Origin: Paenibacillus sp. MSJ-34
Lineage (GTDB): Bacteria > Bacillota > Bacilli > Paenibacillales > Paenibacillaceae
Direction of reading: 5' to 3'
Assembly (NCBI RefSeq): GCF_018918005.1
Contig: NZ_JAHLPR010000031.1
Span: 1-64,000, forward strand
Length of the DNA: 64,000 nucleotides
A model generated the notes under the pieces. The model was not told the DNA's origin. It saw only the letters and a program-made list of their open reading frames with translations, and searched no databases. The position numbers were made by a program, and so were the translations under genes. Positions 44,551 through 53,278 of the stretch are shown one piece after another; position 1 is the first letter of the stretch; each line of letters starts with the position of its first letter.

Positions 44551-45510
44551 GTGAGCATTGAAATCGATTTTTCCGATCATTCGAAATTGAATCGAATATT
44601 GACCACCAATATCGACGATTTTATTCATATTGCGAAAGCGCTCTCGACAGAGCTGCGCATCGAAATGTTCAAAAGCCTGCTCGAAAGGCCGATGAACGTG
44701 GTGGAAATATCCGAGAAATTCAATCTTCCCGCCTCGACAGCCGCCATTAACATTAAAAAGCTGGAGGATGCGGGACTCATCAAAACGGAAATGATTCCCG
44801 GAACGAGAGGGACCCAGAAAGTATGCGCAGCCGTCTTCAGCAGAATCGTTGCCGACTTCTCTTACTTCAATCCGCCGCCCTCCGATCATTGCGCCACCGT
44901 CGCTCTGCCGATCGGCCATTACGTCGATTCGGACGTCCTGCCGACATGCGGCATGTTGAGCGAGACGTCGATTATCGGGGAAATGGACGAGCCGAGATCG
45001 TTTTTTGAACCGGAGCGCATGAACGCACAGCTGATCTGGTTTCGCAAAGGTTACTTGGAGTACCGTTTTCCGAATCGGGCTCCGCGCGGATCGATCATTC
45101 GCCAATTGGAACTGACGATGGAAGTTTGTTCGGAAGCGCCGCTCCATAATCCGGACTGGCCTTCAGATATAACATTATGGATGAATGGAAAGGAGCTGGG
45201 TACTTGGACGAGTCCCGGAGATTTCGGCGGAGAGCGCGGTCTGCTGACCCCGTCCTGGTGGGGCGTCGAGAATACGCAATACGGTCTTCTCAAAACATGG
45301 CGCATTAACGCGGACGGATCGTTTATCGACGGAAGGAAAATTTCGGATACGCGAGTGAGCGCATTGCATGCGGACGAGCAATCGACTATTACGGTTCGGA
45401 TCGGGGTAAAGCCCGACGCGCAGCACGAAGGCGGAATCAACTTGTTCGGCCGAAAATTCGGAAATTATGAAACCGATTTGCAAATGAGAATTTATTACGA
45501 GCATGAATGA
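44551..45510 (+). CDS. ArsR-type helix-turn-helix regulator with C-terminal β-rich domain
   Basis: A 319-residue protein. Residues about 15-90 form an ArsR-like winged helix (IAKALSTELRIEMFKSLLER, VVEISEKFNLPASTAAINIK). The rest, with LEYRFPNRAPRGSIIRQLEL, DITLWMNGKELGTWTSPGDF and SWWGVENTQYGLLKTW, looks like a jelly-roll domain that may bind sugar or ligand. It begins at GTG after GAAAGGAG. It is followed 34 bases later by a GH2 glycosidase gene, its likely target. Ligand unknown. Confidence 0.75.
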   Translation: MSIEIDFSDHSKLNRILTTNIDDFIHIAKALSTELRIEMFKSLLERPMNVVEISEKFNLPASTAAINIKKLEDAGLIKTEMIPGTRGTQKVCAAVFSRIVADFSYFNPPPSDHCATVALPIGHYVDSDVLPTCGMLSETSIIGEMDEPRSFFEPERMNAQLIWFRKGYLEYRFPNRAPRGSIIRQLELTMEVCSEAPLHNPDWPSDITLWMNGKELGTWTSPGDFGGERGLLTPSWWGVENTQYGLLKTWRINADGSFIDGRKISDTRVSALHADEQSTITVRIGVKPDAQHEGGINLFGRKFGNYETDLQMRIYYEHE

Positions 45511-45544
45511 TCCAAATTAATAACATCATAGGAGCGTGTTATTC

Positions 45545-47344
45545 ATGGTACATCGGATGGAATATCCCAGGCCTCAGTTTGTAAGGGAAGATTGGGCCAA
45601 TCTCAACGGCACATGGCAGTTCGAATTCGACGACAACAATGTGGGCGCAAGCCGGAAATGGTATACCGGCGATTCCTTCTTCACCCGCAAGATCGAAGTG
45701 CCTTACGCTTATCAGACGAAATTGAGCGGAATCGGCGATCCTTCGTTCCATGACGTCGTTTGGTACCGCCGCGAATTTACGGTGAACGAAGCGTGGAAAG
45801 GCAAACGCGTCCTATTGCACTTCGGCGCCGTCGATTATCGCGCATGGGTATATGTGAACGGGCAATTTGTCGGCACGCACGAAGGAGGCAACGTTCCGTT
45901 CCATTTCGATATTACCGATGAATTGACTTGGGAACGGGAACAGGTTACCGTTCGGGTCGAAGACCCGTCCACGGAGGAAACGATTCCCCGCGGCAAACAA
46001 TTCTGGATCGAGAAGCCGGAGGCGATTTGGTATACGCGTACGACTGGCATTTGGCAAACCGTATGGCTCGAAGCCGTTCGGCCGACGCGGATCGAGAAAG
46101 TGAAGTATTACCCGAACGTCGACACGGGAGAAGTTGCGATCGAGTGGGAAACGACGGGCGATTACAAAGGGAAAGAGGCCGAAATCAGGATTTCCTTCAA
46201 AGGCGAGCTTGTCGCTTCGGATCTGGTCCGGCTGCAATCCGCGTATACGAAACGGACGATTCATGTATTCAATCGTCATATTTTCCGGACGCCGTACCAT
46301 CATAACGGCTGGACGTGGTCGCCGGAAACGCCGAATTTATTCGACGTCACATTTCTATTGAAAGATGCCGACACGGAATTGGATCGCGTTCAATCCTACT
46401 TCGGCATGCGCAAAGTTCATATTGAGAACGGCATGGTCTATCTGAATAATAAACCTTATTATCAAAAGCTTGTCCTCGATCAAGGCTATTGGCCGGAAGG
46501 TCTTCTGACGGCGCCGAGCGACGAGGATTTGAAGAAAGATATCGAATTGGCGAAGCAAATGGGCTTCAACGGCTGCAGAAAGCATCAGAAAGTGGAGGAT
46601 CCGCGTTTCCTTTATTGGGCGGACGTCTTGGGGTATATCGTATGGGGCGAATGCGCGTCATCCCCTTCTTACAGCGAAGATGCGGCCGCAAGATTAACCA
46701 GAGAGTGGATCGAAATCGTAGAGAGGGACTTCAACCATCCATCAATTCTCGCTTGGGTTCCGCTGAACGAGAGCTGGGGCATTCCGATGGTGCGCAGCTC
46801 CGGCCAGCAGCAGCATCACAGTTTGGCGATGTATCATTTAATCCATTCCTTGGATACGACGCGGCTTGTCATTTCCAATGACGGTTGGGAGTTGACGAAA
46901 TCCGATATTTGCGCGATTCACAATTACAATCACGGGGCTCCGGGAGAGACGGGGAAATACGAGTATTACAAACAATCGCTCTCTACCAAGGAAGACCTTC
47001 TGAAATCCCAGCCGGCGAAACGACGCATTTACGCGAACGGATTCGCACATCAAGGCGAGCCGATTCTATTGACGGAATTCGGGGGAATCGCCTTCAAGAT
47101 CGGCTCCGAAGAGGGATGGGGATACACTTCCGTCTCGAACGAACAAGATTTCGTGCAAGAGTACCGCAGAGTCATCGAGGCCGTGTATGCTTCGCGCGCG
47201 ATCCACGGATTTTGCTATACGCAGTTGACGGACGTGGAACAGGAAATTAACGGCTTGTTGACGTACGACCGGAAGCCGAAATGCGATTTGAACGAGATTC
47301 GAAAGATCCATGGCATGTGGAATCAAGAAATCGTCGAAGCGTAA
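45545..47344 (+). CDS. glycoside hydrolase family 2 enzyme
   Basis: A 599-residue protein without a signal peptide, thus cytosolic. N-terminal jelly roll (YPRPQFVREDWANLNGTWQF, HFGAVDYRAWVYVNGQFVGT), Ig-like middle and C-terminal TIM barrel (QGYWPEGLLTAPSDEDLKKD, MGFNGCRKHQKVEDPRFLYW). The acid/base Glu is E409 in WVPLNESWG and the nucleophile is E511 in LLTEFGG. Such enzymes cleave β-galactosides, β-glucuronides or related bonds; specificity is not readable. ATG 45545 lies ten bases after AGGAG. A broken GH43 gene follows, so the two once formed a glycan-degrading unit. Confidence 0.9.
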   Translation: MVHRMEYPRPQFVREDWANLNGTWQFEFDDNNVGASRKWYTGDSFFTRKIEVPYAYQTKLSGIGDPSFHDVVWYRREFTVNEAWKGKRVLLHFGAVDYRAWVYVNGQFVGTHEGGNVPFHFDITDELTWEREQVTVRVEDPSTEETIPRGKQFWIEKPEAIWYTRTTGIWQTVWLEAVRPTRIEKVKYYPNVDTGEVAIEWETTGDYKGKEAEIRISFKGELVASDLVRLQSAYTKRTIHVFNRHIFRTPYHHNGWTWSPETPNLFDVTFLLKDADTELDRVQSYFGMRKVHIENGMVYLNNKPYYQKLVLDQGYWPEGLLTAPSDEDLKKDIELAKQMGFNGCRKHQKVEDPRFLYWADVLGYIVWGECASSPSYSEDAAARLTREWIEIVERDFNHPSILAWVPLNESWGIPMVRSSGQQQHHSLAMYHLIHSLDTTRLVISNDGWELTKSDICAIHNYNHGAPGETGKYEYYKQSLSTKEDLLKSQPAKRRIYANGFAHQGEPILLTEFGGIAFKIGSEEGWGYTSVSNEQDFVQEYRRVIEAVYASRAIHGFCYTQLTDVEQEINGLLTYDRKPKCDLNEIRKIHGMWNQEIVEA

Positions 47345-47371
47345 TAGCGGGGAAGGAGCCTGAGAACGATT

Positions 47372-47535
47372 ATGAAACTAGGATATCGGACGGGGCGCAC
47401 CGTAACGGCGGACCAAATTCACGCGCGCGATCCGTTCGTGTTTCCATAGGAGAAGGACGGCAAATAGTATCTGTTCGGCGCAACGTTTGCGGACGGATGC
47501 GGAACTGGCGGAATAGCAGGTAGTGTTGAGAAGAG
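47372..47535 (+). pseudogene. GH43-type glycosidase, truncated with two nonsense codons
   Basis: After AAGGAG and ATG 47372 the frame reads MKLGYRTGRTVTADQIHARD, PFVFP, TAG, EKDGK, TAG, YLFGATFADGCGTGG. ARDPFVFP followed by EKDGKxYLFGxTFADGCG is the first blade of a GH43-like five-bladed propeller, where the Asp is catalytic. Only some 50 codons remain before unrelated sequence starts. It is the decayed partner of the upstream GH2 gene. Confidence 0.7.
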
Positions 47536-47551
47536 AGAGGGTTATGGGAGT

Positions 47552-47739
47552 ATGTTGTACTAAATACAACATTTCGGACCCTTTTCATACGGACACGGCG
47601 CCAATGTTGTAATTAATACAACATTTGAGGGGCAAATGTAGGGAATGATGCCCTTCGTGTGCTTCTATGTTGTAGAACGTGCAGCATGCAATGCCACCCC
47701 GCCCCTTAACATACTTAAATGTTGTAATTTATACAACCT
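47552..47739. promoter_or_regulatory. array of four ATGTTGTA-N5-TACAACAT palindromes
   Basis: Sites at 47552-47572 (ATGTTGTA..TACAACAT), 47604-47624 (perfect), 47667-47687 (right arm TGCAGCAT) and 47719-47739 (right arm TACAACCT). Centres are 52, 63 and 52 bases apart, close to five, six and five helical turns, so all sites would face the same side of DNA. There is no gene start immediately downstream on the plus strand; the convergent SpoIIP gene lies beyond. Confidence 0.7.
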
Positions 47740-47808
47740 GCATCAAGAGGTTATCCTGGAATATCGGGCGGAAGGATAGGATGCGCGACGAAACTAGACG
47801 AAACTAAT

Positions 47809-47849
47809 AAACGGAGGAGACGAACCAGAAGGTCCGCTCCTCCGTTTTC
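47809..47849. terminator. hairpin at the end of the SpoIIP-type gene
   Basis: AAACGGAGGAG (47809-47819) and CTCCTCCGTTT (47837-47847) form an 11-bp stem with T-rich flanks on both sides. Confidence 0.75.
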
Positions 47850-47852
47850 CCT

Positions 47853-49199
47853 TTATGCATTGCGCTTCGTTGCCTTCACTGCAGCCAACTGCTTGTCGGG
47901 TGCAGAGGCGTTTCTCGAGCCGTAATATTCCGCGAATACGTCGGCGATCGCTTCCGCCGCATGCAAGCTTTCCTGCAGCGTATTGTTCGTGCCCCCGATT
48001 TCCATCAGCAGACTGCCGGGGGAAAGCGACTGGTTATATTCTCCGTTCCCTTGATGAACGCTTTTGGTAAGAATGCCGCGCGACAATCCCGGATACTTTT
48101 CGTTTAACAGTTCGTTCAACGCTTCGGCGAACGCTTTATTCTCCTCGTAGCCGGCATGGGCGGTGCCGATGACGAACAGAATGCGCGCATACGATTTGCC
48201 GTCGATCGTCGCCGTCGTTTTCTCGCGCGGAACGTTGGCGTCGCGATGAATATCGAAGAAGTAGCTAAGGGAAGGGTGCTCCTGCATCGCTTTCTCGACC
48301 GCTTTGCGGGATACTTTGTACGATTGGGAGAAATTCAAGTTTTCCTCTTTCAACCGCTTCGTAATATCCTCTTCTCCGGCTAAGGCCGGGATGCCTTTCT
48401 CCTGCAAAAGCTGGCTTAAGTGTTTTCCGACCAACGTAATGTTCACTTCCGGGTCGTCGACGGAAGTTCCTTTTGTGTTGCGTGCGATATTTTTCCATGA
48501 TTCCTGATTATGAGTATGATAGATATACAATGCCGGCGCGAATTCCGCGTCCGTGATCGCGGGCGGAATCGCAATTCCGTTTCGGCTCAGGAAGTCGGTT
48601 TGTACGACCCAGCTTGCGACATAAGCCGTGCTTTGGTCGGGGAGAGTAACAAGATACCAATCCCCCTCCGTCTCGACGATCGGATACGTTTCGCCGGGCT
48701 GCGCTTTGCCGGTAATGTCGTACTCGGTTCCCGGCCCGCTGCGTAAATTGGTCACGTCGACAATATTTACGACCGTTGCCTGATTCTGAGGCGTGTCAGT
48801 GCCCGCCGCAGGCTGCGTTTCGGTAGAGTCGGCGCCTGCCGGTTTCACTTCGGCACTCGCCGGTTTGGCCTTCTCATATTCTATGTATTGGTGGAATACC
48901 CAGCCGGAACTATCGTCCGACAATTTGATTTTCACCCATTCCTCTTGCGTGTCAAGCACTTCGTACTTCTTCGACTTTCCGATCTTTTCGACGATCGATG
49001 CGGTTAAATTCGGCTTCGTACGTACATTCAGCCGGTCTACCGTGCTTCTGGCATATGCGGCTTTGACTTCTCCTTGGATATCGGGTTGAATGATAAAGGC
49101 TTTTTCCTGCAATACCGGGCTCGAGGCATATGCCACATTCATCGTGCCAATCAACAGGAAAGAGCTAACGGCTGCGCTTAGTAGTTTGTAACGTAACAA
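47853..49199 (-). CDS. SpoIIP-family peptidoglycan amidase with SH3b domains
   Basis: A secreted or membrane-tethered protein of 448 residues from TTG 49199. Signal-peptide-like helix (LLSAAVSSFLLIGTMNVAYA), first SH3b domain (VDRLNVRTKPNLTASIVEKI), linker rich in Ala/Pro/Thr, second SH3b (VTNLRSGPGTEYDITGKAQP), then a SpoIIP domain: ALYIYHTHNQESW with the zinc His, SLSYFFDIHRDA, LMEIGGTNNTLQES. SpoIIP cleaves the stem peptide from peptidoglycan during engulfment. SH3b domains are not part of classical SpoIIP, so this is a variant or paralogue. TTG is chosen because GGGAGAGGGAG lies six bases upstream; ATG 49247 has no ribosome site. Confidence 0.8.
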   Translation of the reverse strand: MLRYKLLSAAVSSFLLIGTMNVAYASSPVLQEKAFIIQPDIQGEVKAAYARSTVDRLNVRTKPNLTASIVEKIGKSKKYEVLDTQEEWVKIKLSDDSSGWVFHQYIEYEKAKPASAEVKPAGADSTETQPAAGTDTPQNQATVVNIVDVTNLRSGPGTEYDITGKAQPGETYPIVETEGDWYLVTLPDQSTAYVASWVVQTDFLSRNGIAIPPAITDAEFAPALYIYHTHNQESWKNIARNTKGTSVDDPEVNITLVGKHLSQLLQEKGIPALAGEEDITKRLKEENLNFSQSYKVSRKAVEKAMQEHPSLSYFFDIHRDANVPREKTTATIDGKSYARILFVIGTAHAGYEENKAFAEALNELLNEKYPGLSRGILTKSVHQGNGEYNQSLSPGSLLMEIGGTNNTLQESLHAAEAIADVFAEYYGSRNASAPDKQLAAVKATKRNA

Positions 49200-49422
49200 A
49201 TTGCTCCCTCTCCCTATGTCAATAATATCGTCTATACATTTCGACATCGATTGGCGAAATCCCTCCTATCAAATCGAAACGTGACGTAAGACCTATGACC
49301 GGAGGCTTGTTCGTGCGAAAGCGGTCCGAATCGTGCCCGGATCCGGCTTCATTTGGATTCGGGGCTCCACTCTTGTTATAATTGAACATGACACCCTCGA
49401 CTGCCGAAAGGAGGAGCCGTGG

Positions 49423-49719
49423 ATGGAAGCAATCGCTATTCAACGATGCGTCGAAATCGTCAGGGAGATCCGCGACGGGAAGAAGCGGATCACGGAATTT
49501 TCATTCGACATGCATCTGTATCCGCATCAAATCGCCGTGAAAGACGAGCAAATTACCCTTTCTACGGTGTACGATATTTCTTATCGGACCAATCGCGGCG
49601 CCGATGCGATCGGATTTCTCTATTTGCATACGAACCGCGGCGTGCGGACATTTTATGTGAGGGAACATCCGGCTTCGTTTATAGATGCCTATCAAAAACT
49701 GAAAGACAGCCGCTCGTAA
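49423..49719 (+). CDS. small protein of unknown function
   Basis: A 98-residue protein (MEAIAIQRCVEIVREIRDGK). After a short helix the sequence is β-rich (ITEFSFDMHLYPHQIAVKDE, GFLYLHTNRGVRTFYVREHP) with a C-terminal helix (FIDAYQKLKDS), which would fit a pleckstrin-like or similar small barrel, but I do not recognise the family. AGGAGG lies seven bases before ATG 49423, and a terminator follows. It appears to be a single-gene unit. Confidence 0.6.
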   Translation: MEAIAIQRCVEIVREIRDGKKRITEFSFDMHLYPHQIAVKDEQITLSTVYDISYRTNRGADAIGFLYLHTNRGVRTFYVREHPASFIDAYQKLKDSRS

Positions 49720-49720
49720 G

Positions 49721-49770
49721 AAGCTTGCGATGATCGATTCAATAGGGTCGATAGGCGCAGGCTTTTTTTT
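49721..49770 (+). terminator. intrinsic terminator
   Basis: AAGCTTGCG at 49721-49729 pairs with CGCAGGCTT, with an inner ATCGA/TCGAT stem, followed by eight T. Confidence 0.7.
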
Positions 49771-49885
49771 GATTTTTAGCAATTCCGTAATTTCATATTG
49801 ACTAATTCCGATAAAACAAATAAGATTTATAGGTATAAGGGGTTTGAACGAATGAAGTCGAAAATCGTCGTACGGGGGTGATTGC

Positions 49886-50695
49886 GTGAAATTCAATTTC
49901 GACCATCTGGTTCACCTGGTTAAGGAACCTGAGCGTGCGCTTCGGGAATTAACGCAGATCGGACTTGTCGGTTCGATGGGCGGAGAGCACTCGCAGTGGG
50001 GCTCGTTCAATTCATTGTGCTATTTCGGTTTAAGCTATATCGAATTTCTCGGGATTAACAGGCCGGAAACGGCGTTGAAAGTCGACGACAACGAACTCAT
50101 TAAGGAAGCCGTAAGGGAGCTTCCAGGGAACGAAGGCTTGTCGACGATCGCACTGCGCACGAACGATATCGAAGGAGCGGCCGAATATATTCGTAAGCTC
50201 GGGAGAGTCGTGAAAGGACCCTTCCCCGGAAGGCGGACCCGCCAGGACGGAAGTATCTTGGAATGGTCGATGTTTTTTGTGGAGCGTCTCGCATCCGATG
50301 AAAGTTTGCCGCCTTTCTTTATCGATTGGAAGCAATCGGATCGAGAGCGCGAACAAGAGCTGAAGCAACGGCAGTTGATTCGGGAGCATCCGCTCGGCCC
50401 CGTCCGGTTGCAGGAAGTTCTATTTGCCTCACAATCGCTAGACGCAACCGTCGCAACTTGGAGCGCACTGTGCAATCTGGAACCCGAACAACCCTTTGAC
50501 GATCCGGAGATTGCGGCGCGCTGCATCAAGCTTCGCCTTCCCGGGGGGGATTTGGTGTTCTGTTCCCCGACGGGTCCCGGATTGACCCGGCAGCGTTTAA
50601 GCGCGAAAGGTCCCGGCCCGTTTCTCGTCCGTTTCGAGGGCGCGGAGGCGAAGCAAACGAAAGACTTGTTTGGAAGCGAATATCAATTTCACTAA
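49886..50695 (+). CDS. glyoxalase-like (VOC superfamily) domain protein
   Basis: A 269-residue protein starting FNFDHLVHLVKEPERALREL, with GGEHSQWGSFNSLCYFGLSY and IEFLGI: the N-terminal module of glyoxalase-like domain proteins (Glyoxalase_3 type), in which His and Glu would coordinate a metal. A second degenerate module follows (VRLQEVLFASQSLDATVATW). Starts at GTG 49886 after GGGGGTGA. It heads the acyl-CoA catabolic cluster, 15 bases before the oxidoreductase gene, and may act on an aldehyde or lactone intermediate (inference). Confidence 0.7.
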   Translation: MKFNFDHLVHLVKEPERALRELTQIGLVGSMGGEHSQWGSFNSLCYFGLSYIEFLGINRPETALKVDDNELIKEAVRELPGNEGLSTIALRTNDIEGAAEYIRKLGRVVKGPFPGRRTRQDGSILEWSMFFVERLASDESLPPFFIDWKQSDREREQELKQRQLIREHPLGPVRLQEVLFASQSLDATVATWSALCNLEPEQPFDDPEIAARCIKLRLPGGDLVFCSPTGPGLTRQRLSAKGPGPFLVRFEGAEAKQTKDLFGSEYQFH

Positions 50696-50710
50696 AAGGA
50701 GCTTATTAGA

Positions 50711-51688
50711 ATGAGAGCAGCTTTAATTGTCAAACATGGAGACCGCAGCAACGTTGTCGTTGGACAATATCCGAAGCCTCAGCTTCAATCGGGGGAAGTG
50801 CTGATTGCCGTCAAAGCTTGCGGTTTGAATCATTTGGACATATTCGTACGAAGAGGAATTCCGGGAAGAACGCTGGAGCTTCCGCATATTTCCGGAGGAG
50901 ACATTGCCGGAGAGGTTGTTGAAGTCGCCGGCGACGTGCAAGGAGTGAACCTCGGGGATCGCGTTCTGATCGATCCGCTCATCAACGGGCAGGCTTTGGG
51001 CGAAGACTTGACGGGAGGGTTGTCCGAATACGCCAAAGTTCCGGCGGCGAACTGCATTCCGATCCCGGAAGGCATCTCCTTTGAGGAAGCCGCTTCGCTG
51101 CCGATCGCTTACGGTACCGCCTGGAGAATGCTGATTACGAGAGGGCAATTGAAAGCGTCCGAAACGATCCTGATTCTGGGAGCGAGCGGAGGGGTTGGTA
51201 CGGCTGCCGTCCAAATCGCCAAACTGACCGGAGCGACCGTCATTGCCGCCGCAAGCTCGGACAGCAAGCTCGAACAATTGAAAGGCTTGGGTGCCGATTA
51301 TTTGATCAATTACGCTAAAGAGGATTTCTCCAAGAAAACTTGGAACATTACCGGGAAAAAGGGCGCCGACGTCATCGTCGATTATACCGGTAAAGAAACG
51401 TGGCCGAAGAGCATCAAAGCTACTAAAGTTGGAGGAAGAATCCTTACTTGCGGAGCCACAACCGGTTTCGAGGCGACAACGGATTTAAGATACGTTTGGG
51501 TAAGGGAGATTGCTATATTAGGTTCGAACGCATGGGAGCGCAGCGATCTGGAAACATTGTTGAGCTTGGTGCAAGAGGGCAAATTGAAGCCGATTATCGA
51601 CCGCGTGCTTCCGCTCGAAGAGATTCAAGAAGCGCACCGGATTATTGAGGAAAGGGAAATCTTCGGAAAGGTGATTATAAAGCCGTGA
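50711..51688 (+). CDS. MDR-type zinc-independent oxidoreductase (quinone oxidoreductase-like)
   Basis: A 325-residue medium-chain dehydrogenase/reductase. GroES-like N-terminal domain (KACGLNHLDIFVRRGIPG, GGDIAGEVVEVAGDVQGV), NADPH-binding domain with ILGASGGVGTAAVQIAKLTG. The structural zinc Cys cluster is absent, as in quinone or enoyl reductases. It probably reduces or oxidises an intermediate of the cluster's pathway. The acyl-CoA synthetase gene overlaps its stop by four bases (GTGA). Confidence 0.85.
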   Translation: MRAALIVKHGDRSNVVVGQYPKPQLQSGEVLIAVKACGLNHLDIFVRRGIPGRTLELPHISGGDIAGEVVEVAGDVQGVNLGDRVLIDPLINGQALGEDLTGGLSEYAKVPAANCIPIPEGISFEEAASLPIAYGTAWRMLITRGQLKASETILILGASGGVGTAAVQIAKLTGATVIAAASSDSKLEQLKGLGADYLINYAKEDFSKKTWNITGKKGADVIVDYTGKETWPKSIKATKVGGRILTCGATTGFEATTDLRYVWVREIAILGSNAWERSDLETLLSLVQEGKLKPIIDRVLPLEEIQEAHRIIEEREIFGKVIIKP

Positions 51689-53250
51689 GACCTCAATCGG
51701 GAAATTTCGGAGAGCTGTTCCATGAAGCGGTGCGTCGCGTTCCCGATCAAATTGCGTTAATAGCGGAAGGCGTCTCCGTAAGTTACCGGGAACTGGAGCG
51801 GCGTACGAACCGGGCGGCGAACCTGTTCCGGTCTTATGGCGTCGGTCAAGGCGACAGGGTGGCCCTGTTGTTCCCGAACGACTATCGCTTCATCGAAATC
51901 TGTTTCGGATTGATGCGAATCGGCGCAGTGCCGCTGCCTTTGAATATGAAGCTCGATACGGGCGCTCTTTCTTATATCGTGACGGACAGCGGAGCAAAGC
52001 TGCTCGTCTATCACGAATCGTTGGCGGATAAAGCGGTTCATGTGAAATCGCCTCATGTAACGGAACCGAGGGTGTTTGTCGGCGATCAGCCGATGAATCA
52101 AGAAGGCGGTTTCCCAGCCGCCATCGATTACGAGAAGGAAGCTTCCCGCATGCCGGACGAGTTGACGGTTGAACGGATGAAGGACGACGATCTTTGTTTC
52201 TTGCTGTACACTTCCGGATCTACCGGAAGGCCGAAGGGCTGCATGCTGACTCATGGAGGGCAATGGTGGAATACGGAAGCGAACTGCGAGGCGCTTGGAA
52301 TCGGAAGCGGGGACCGGTCTCTTGTCTCGGTTCCTCTGTACCATAAGAACGCGATGATCAATGCCGTGAAGCCGTGCCTGTTCAAAGGGGCGTCCCTCGT
52401 CATTTTGCCTGGGTTCCAGCCGGAAGATGTCGTTCGCGCGATCGAGCGGTATGAGGTGACCTATACGACCGGGGTCCCGGCCATGTATAAAATGATTTTG
52501 GCCTATTGCAAGGAACATCCGGGCCACCGTCTGCCATCCTTGAAATTTCTCGTTTGCGGATCCTCCGAGGTTCCGGAGGAACTGAAGCTGGAATTGCAGG
52601 ACACGTTTCAAGCCGAAATATTGGAAGCTTACGGCCTTACCGAAGGAGGGCCCCAGGTGCTTGCGTCGCCTCGTTCGGTGCCCGGACGCCAAGGCTCGTC
52701 GGGCTTGCCCGTTCCGGGATGCGAAGTAAGAGCGGTCAGTACGGACGGGGAAGAACGCCCGCTTCCACCGGGAGAAATCGGAGAACTGTGGGTAAGAAGC
52801 CCTGGAGTGGCGAAAGGCTATTGGAATTTGCCTGAAGCGACGCGCAAGCGAATCACTCCCGACGGGTGGCTGAAAACGGGCGACCTCGTCCGGTTCGATC
52901 GGGACGGGTACGGTTATATCATCGGCCGCCAGGACGATATGATCAACATCGGCGGGGAGAAAGCGTATCCGAAAGAGATCGAGAACATTCTGTCGCTTCA
53001 TCCCGATATCGCGGACGTATGCGTGATCGGCATGCCTTATGACATGAAAGGATACGCCCCTGCCGCATTTGTAGTGAAACGTCCGGGTTCCGCCCTGTCG
53101 GAGCGGGAGGTCAAGGACTTCTTTCTGGAGCGGGGTCCGGCTTACGCCCATCCGCGCAAAGTCCTTTTTCTCGAACGCCTGCCCTTGTCCGGTACCGGCA
53201 AGGTCGACAAAGCCGCATTGAAAACATTATTGCAGACCGTTCAACGGTAG
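51685..53250 (+). CDS. AMP-binding acyl-CoA synthetase
   Basis: A 521-residue ANL-superfamily ligase: P-loop-like LLYTSGSTGRPKGCMLTHGG, YGLTEGG (adenylate binding), WLKTGDLVRFDRDGYGYIIG (hinge Asp) and SGTGKVDKAALK with the C-terminal catalytic Lys. It activates a carboxylic acid to its CoA thioester with ATP, the entry step of the cluster. Substrate class cannot be fixed; medium-chain or aromatic acids are plausible. GTG start coupled to the upstream gene. Confidence 0.88.
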   Translation: MRPQSGNFGELFHEAVRRVPDQIALIAEGVSVSYRELERRTNRAANLFRSYGVGQGDRVALLFPNDYRFIEICFGLMRIGAVPLPLNMKLDTGALSYIVTDSGAKLLVYHESLADKAVHVKSPHVTEPRVFVGDQPMNQEGGFPAAIDYEKEASRMPDELTVERMKDDDLCFLLYTSGSTGRPKGCMLTHGGQWWNTEANCEALGIGSGDRSLVSVPLYHKNAMINAVKPCLFKGASLVILPGFQPEDVVRAIERYEVTYTTGVPAMYKMILAYCKEHPGHRLPSLKFLVCGSSEVPEELKLELQDTFQAEILEAYGLTEGGPQVLASPRSVPGRQGSSGLPVPGCEVRAVSTDGEERPLPPGEIGELWVRSPGVAKGYWNLPEATRKRITPDGWLKTGDLVRFDRDGYGYIIGRQDDMINIGGEKAYPKEIENILSLHPDIADVCVIGMPYDMKGYAPAAFVVKRPGSALSEREVKDFFLERGPAYAHPRKVLFLERLPLSGTGKVDKAALKTLLQTVQR

Positions 53251-53278
53251 AATCGGGAACGGGGGAAGGAATGAACAT

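Noticed and set aside
47372..47535. TAG recoding (readthrough or pyrrolysine) in the GH43-like frame
   Set aside because: The frame is also truncated after about 50 codons, and intact genes here end at TAG normally (for example panB), so simple decay is the better explanation.
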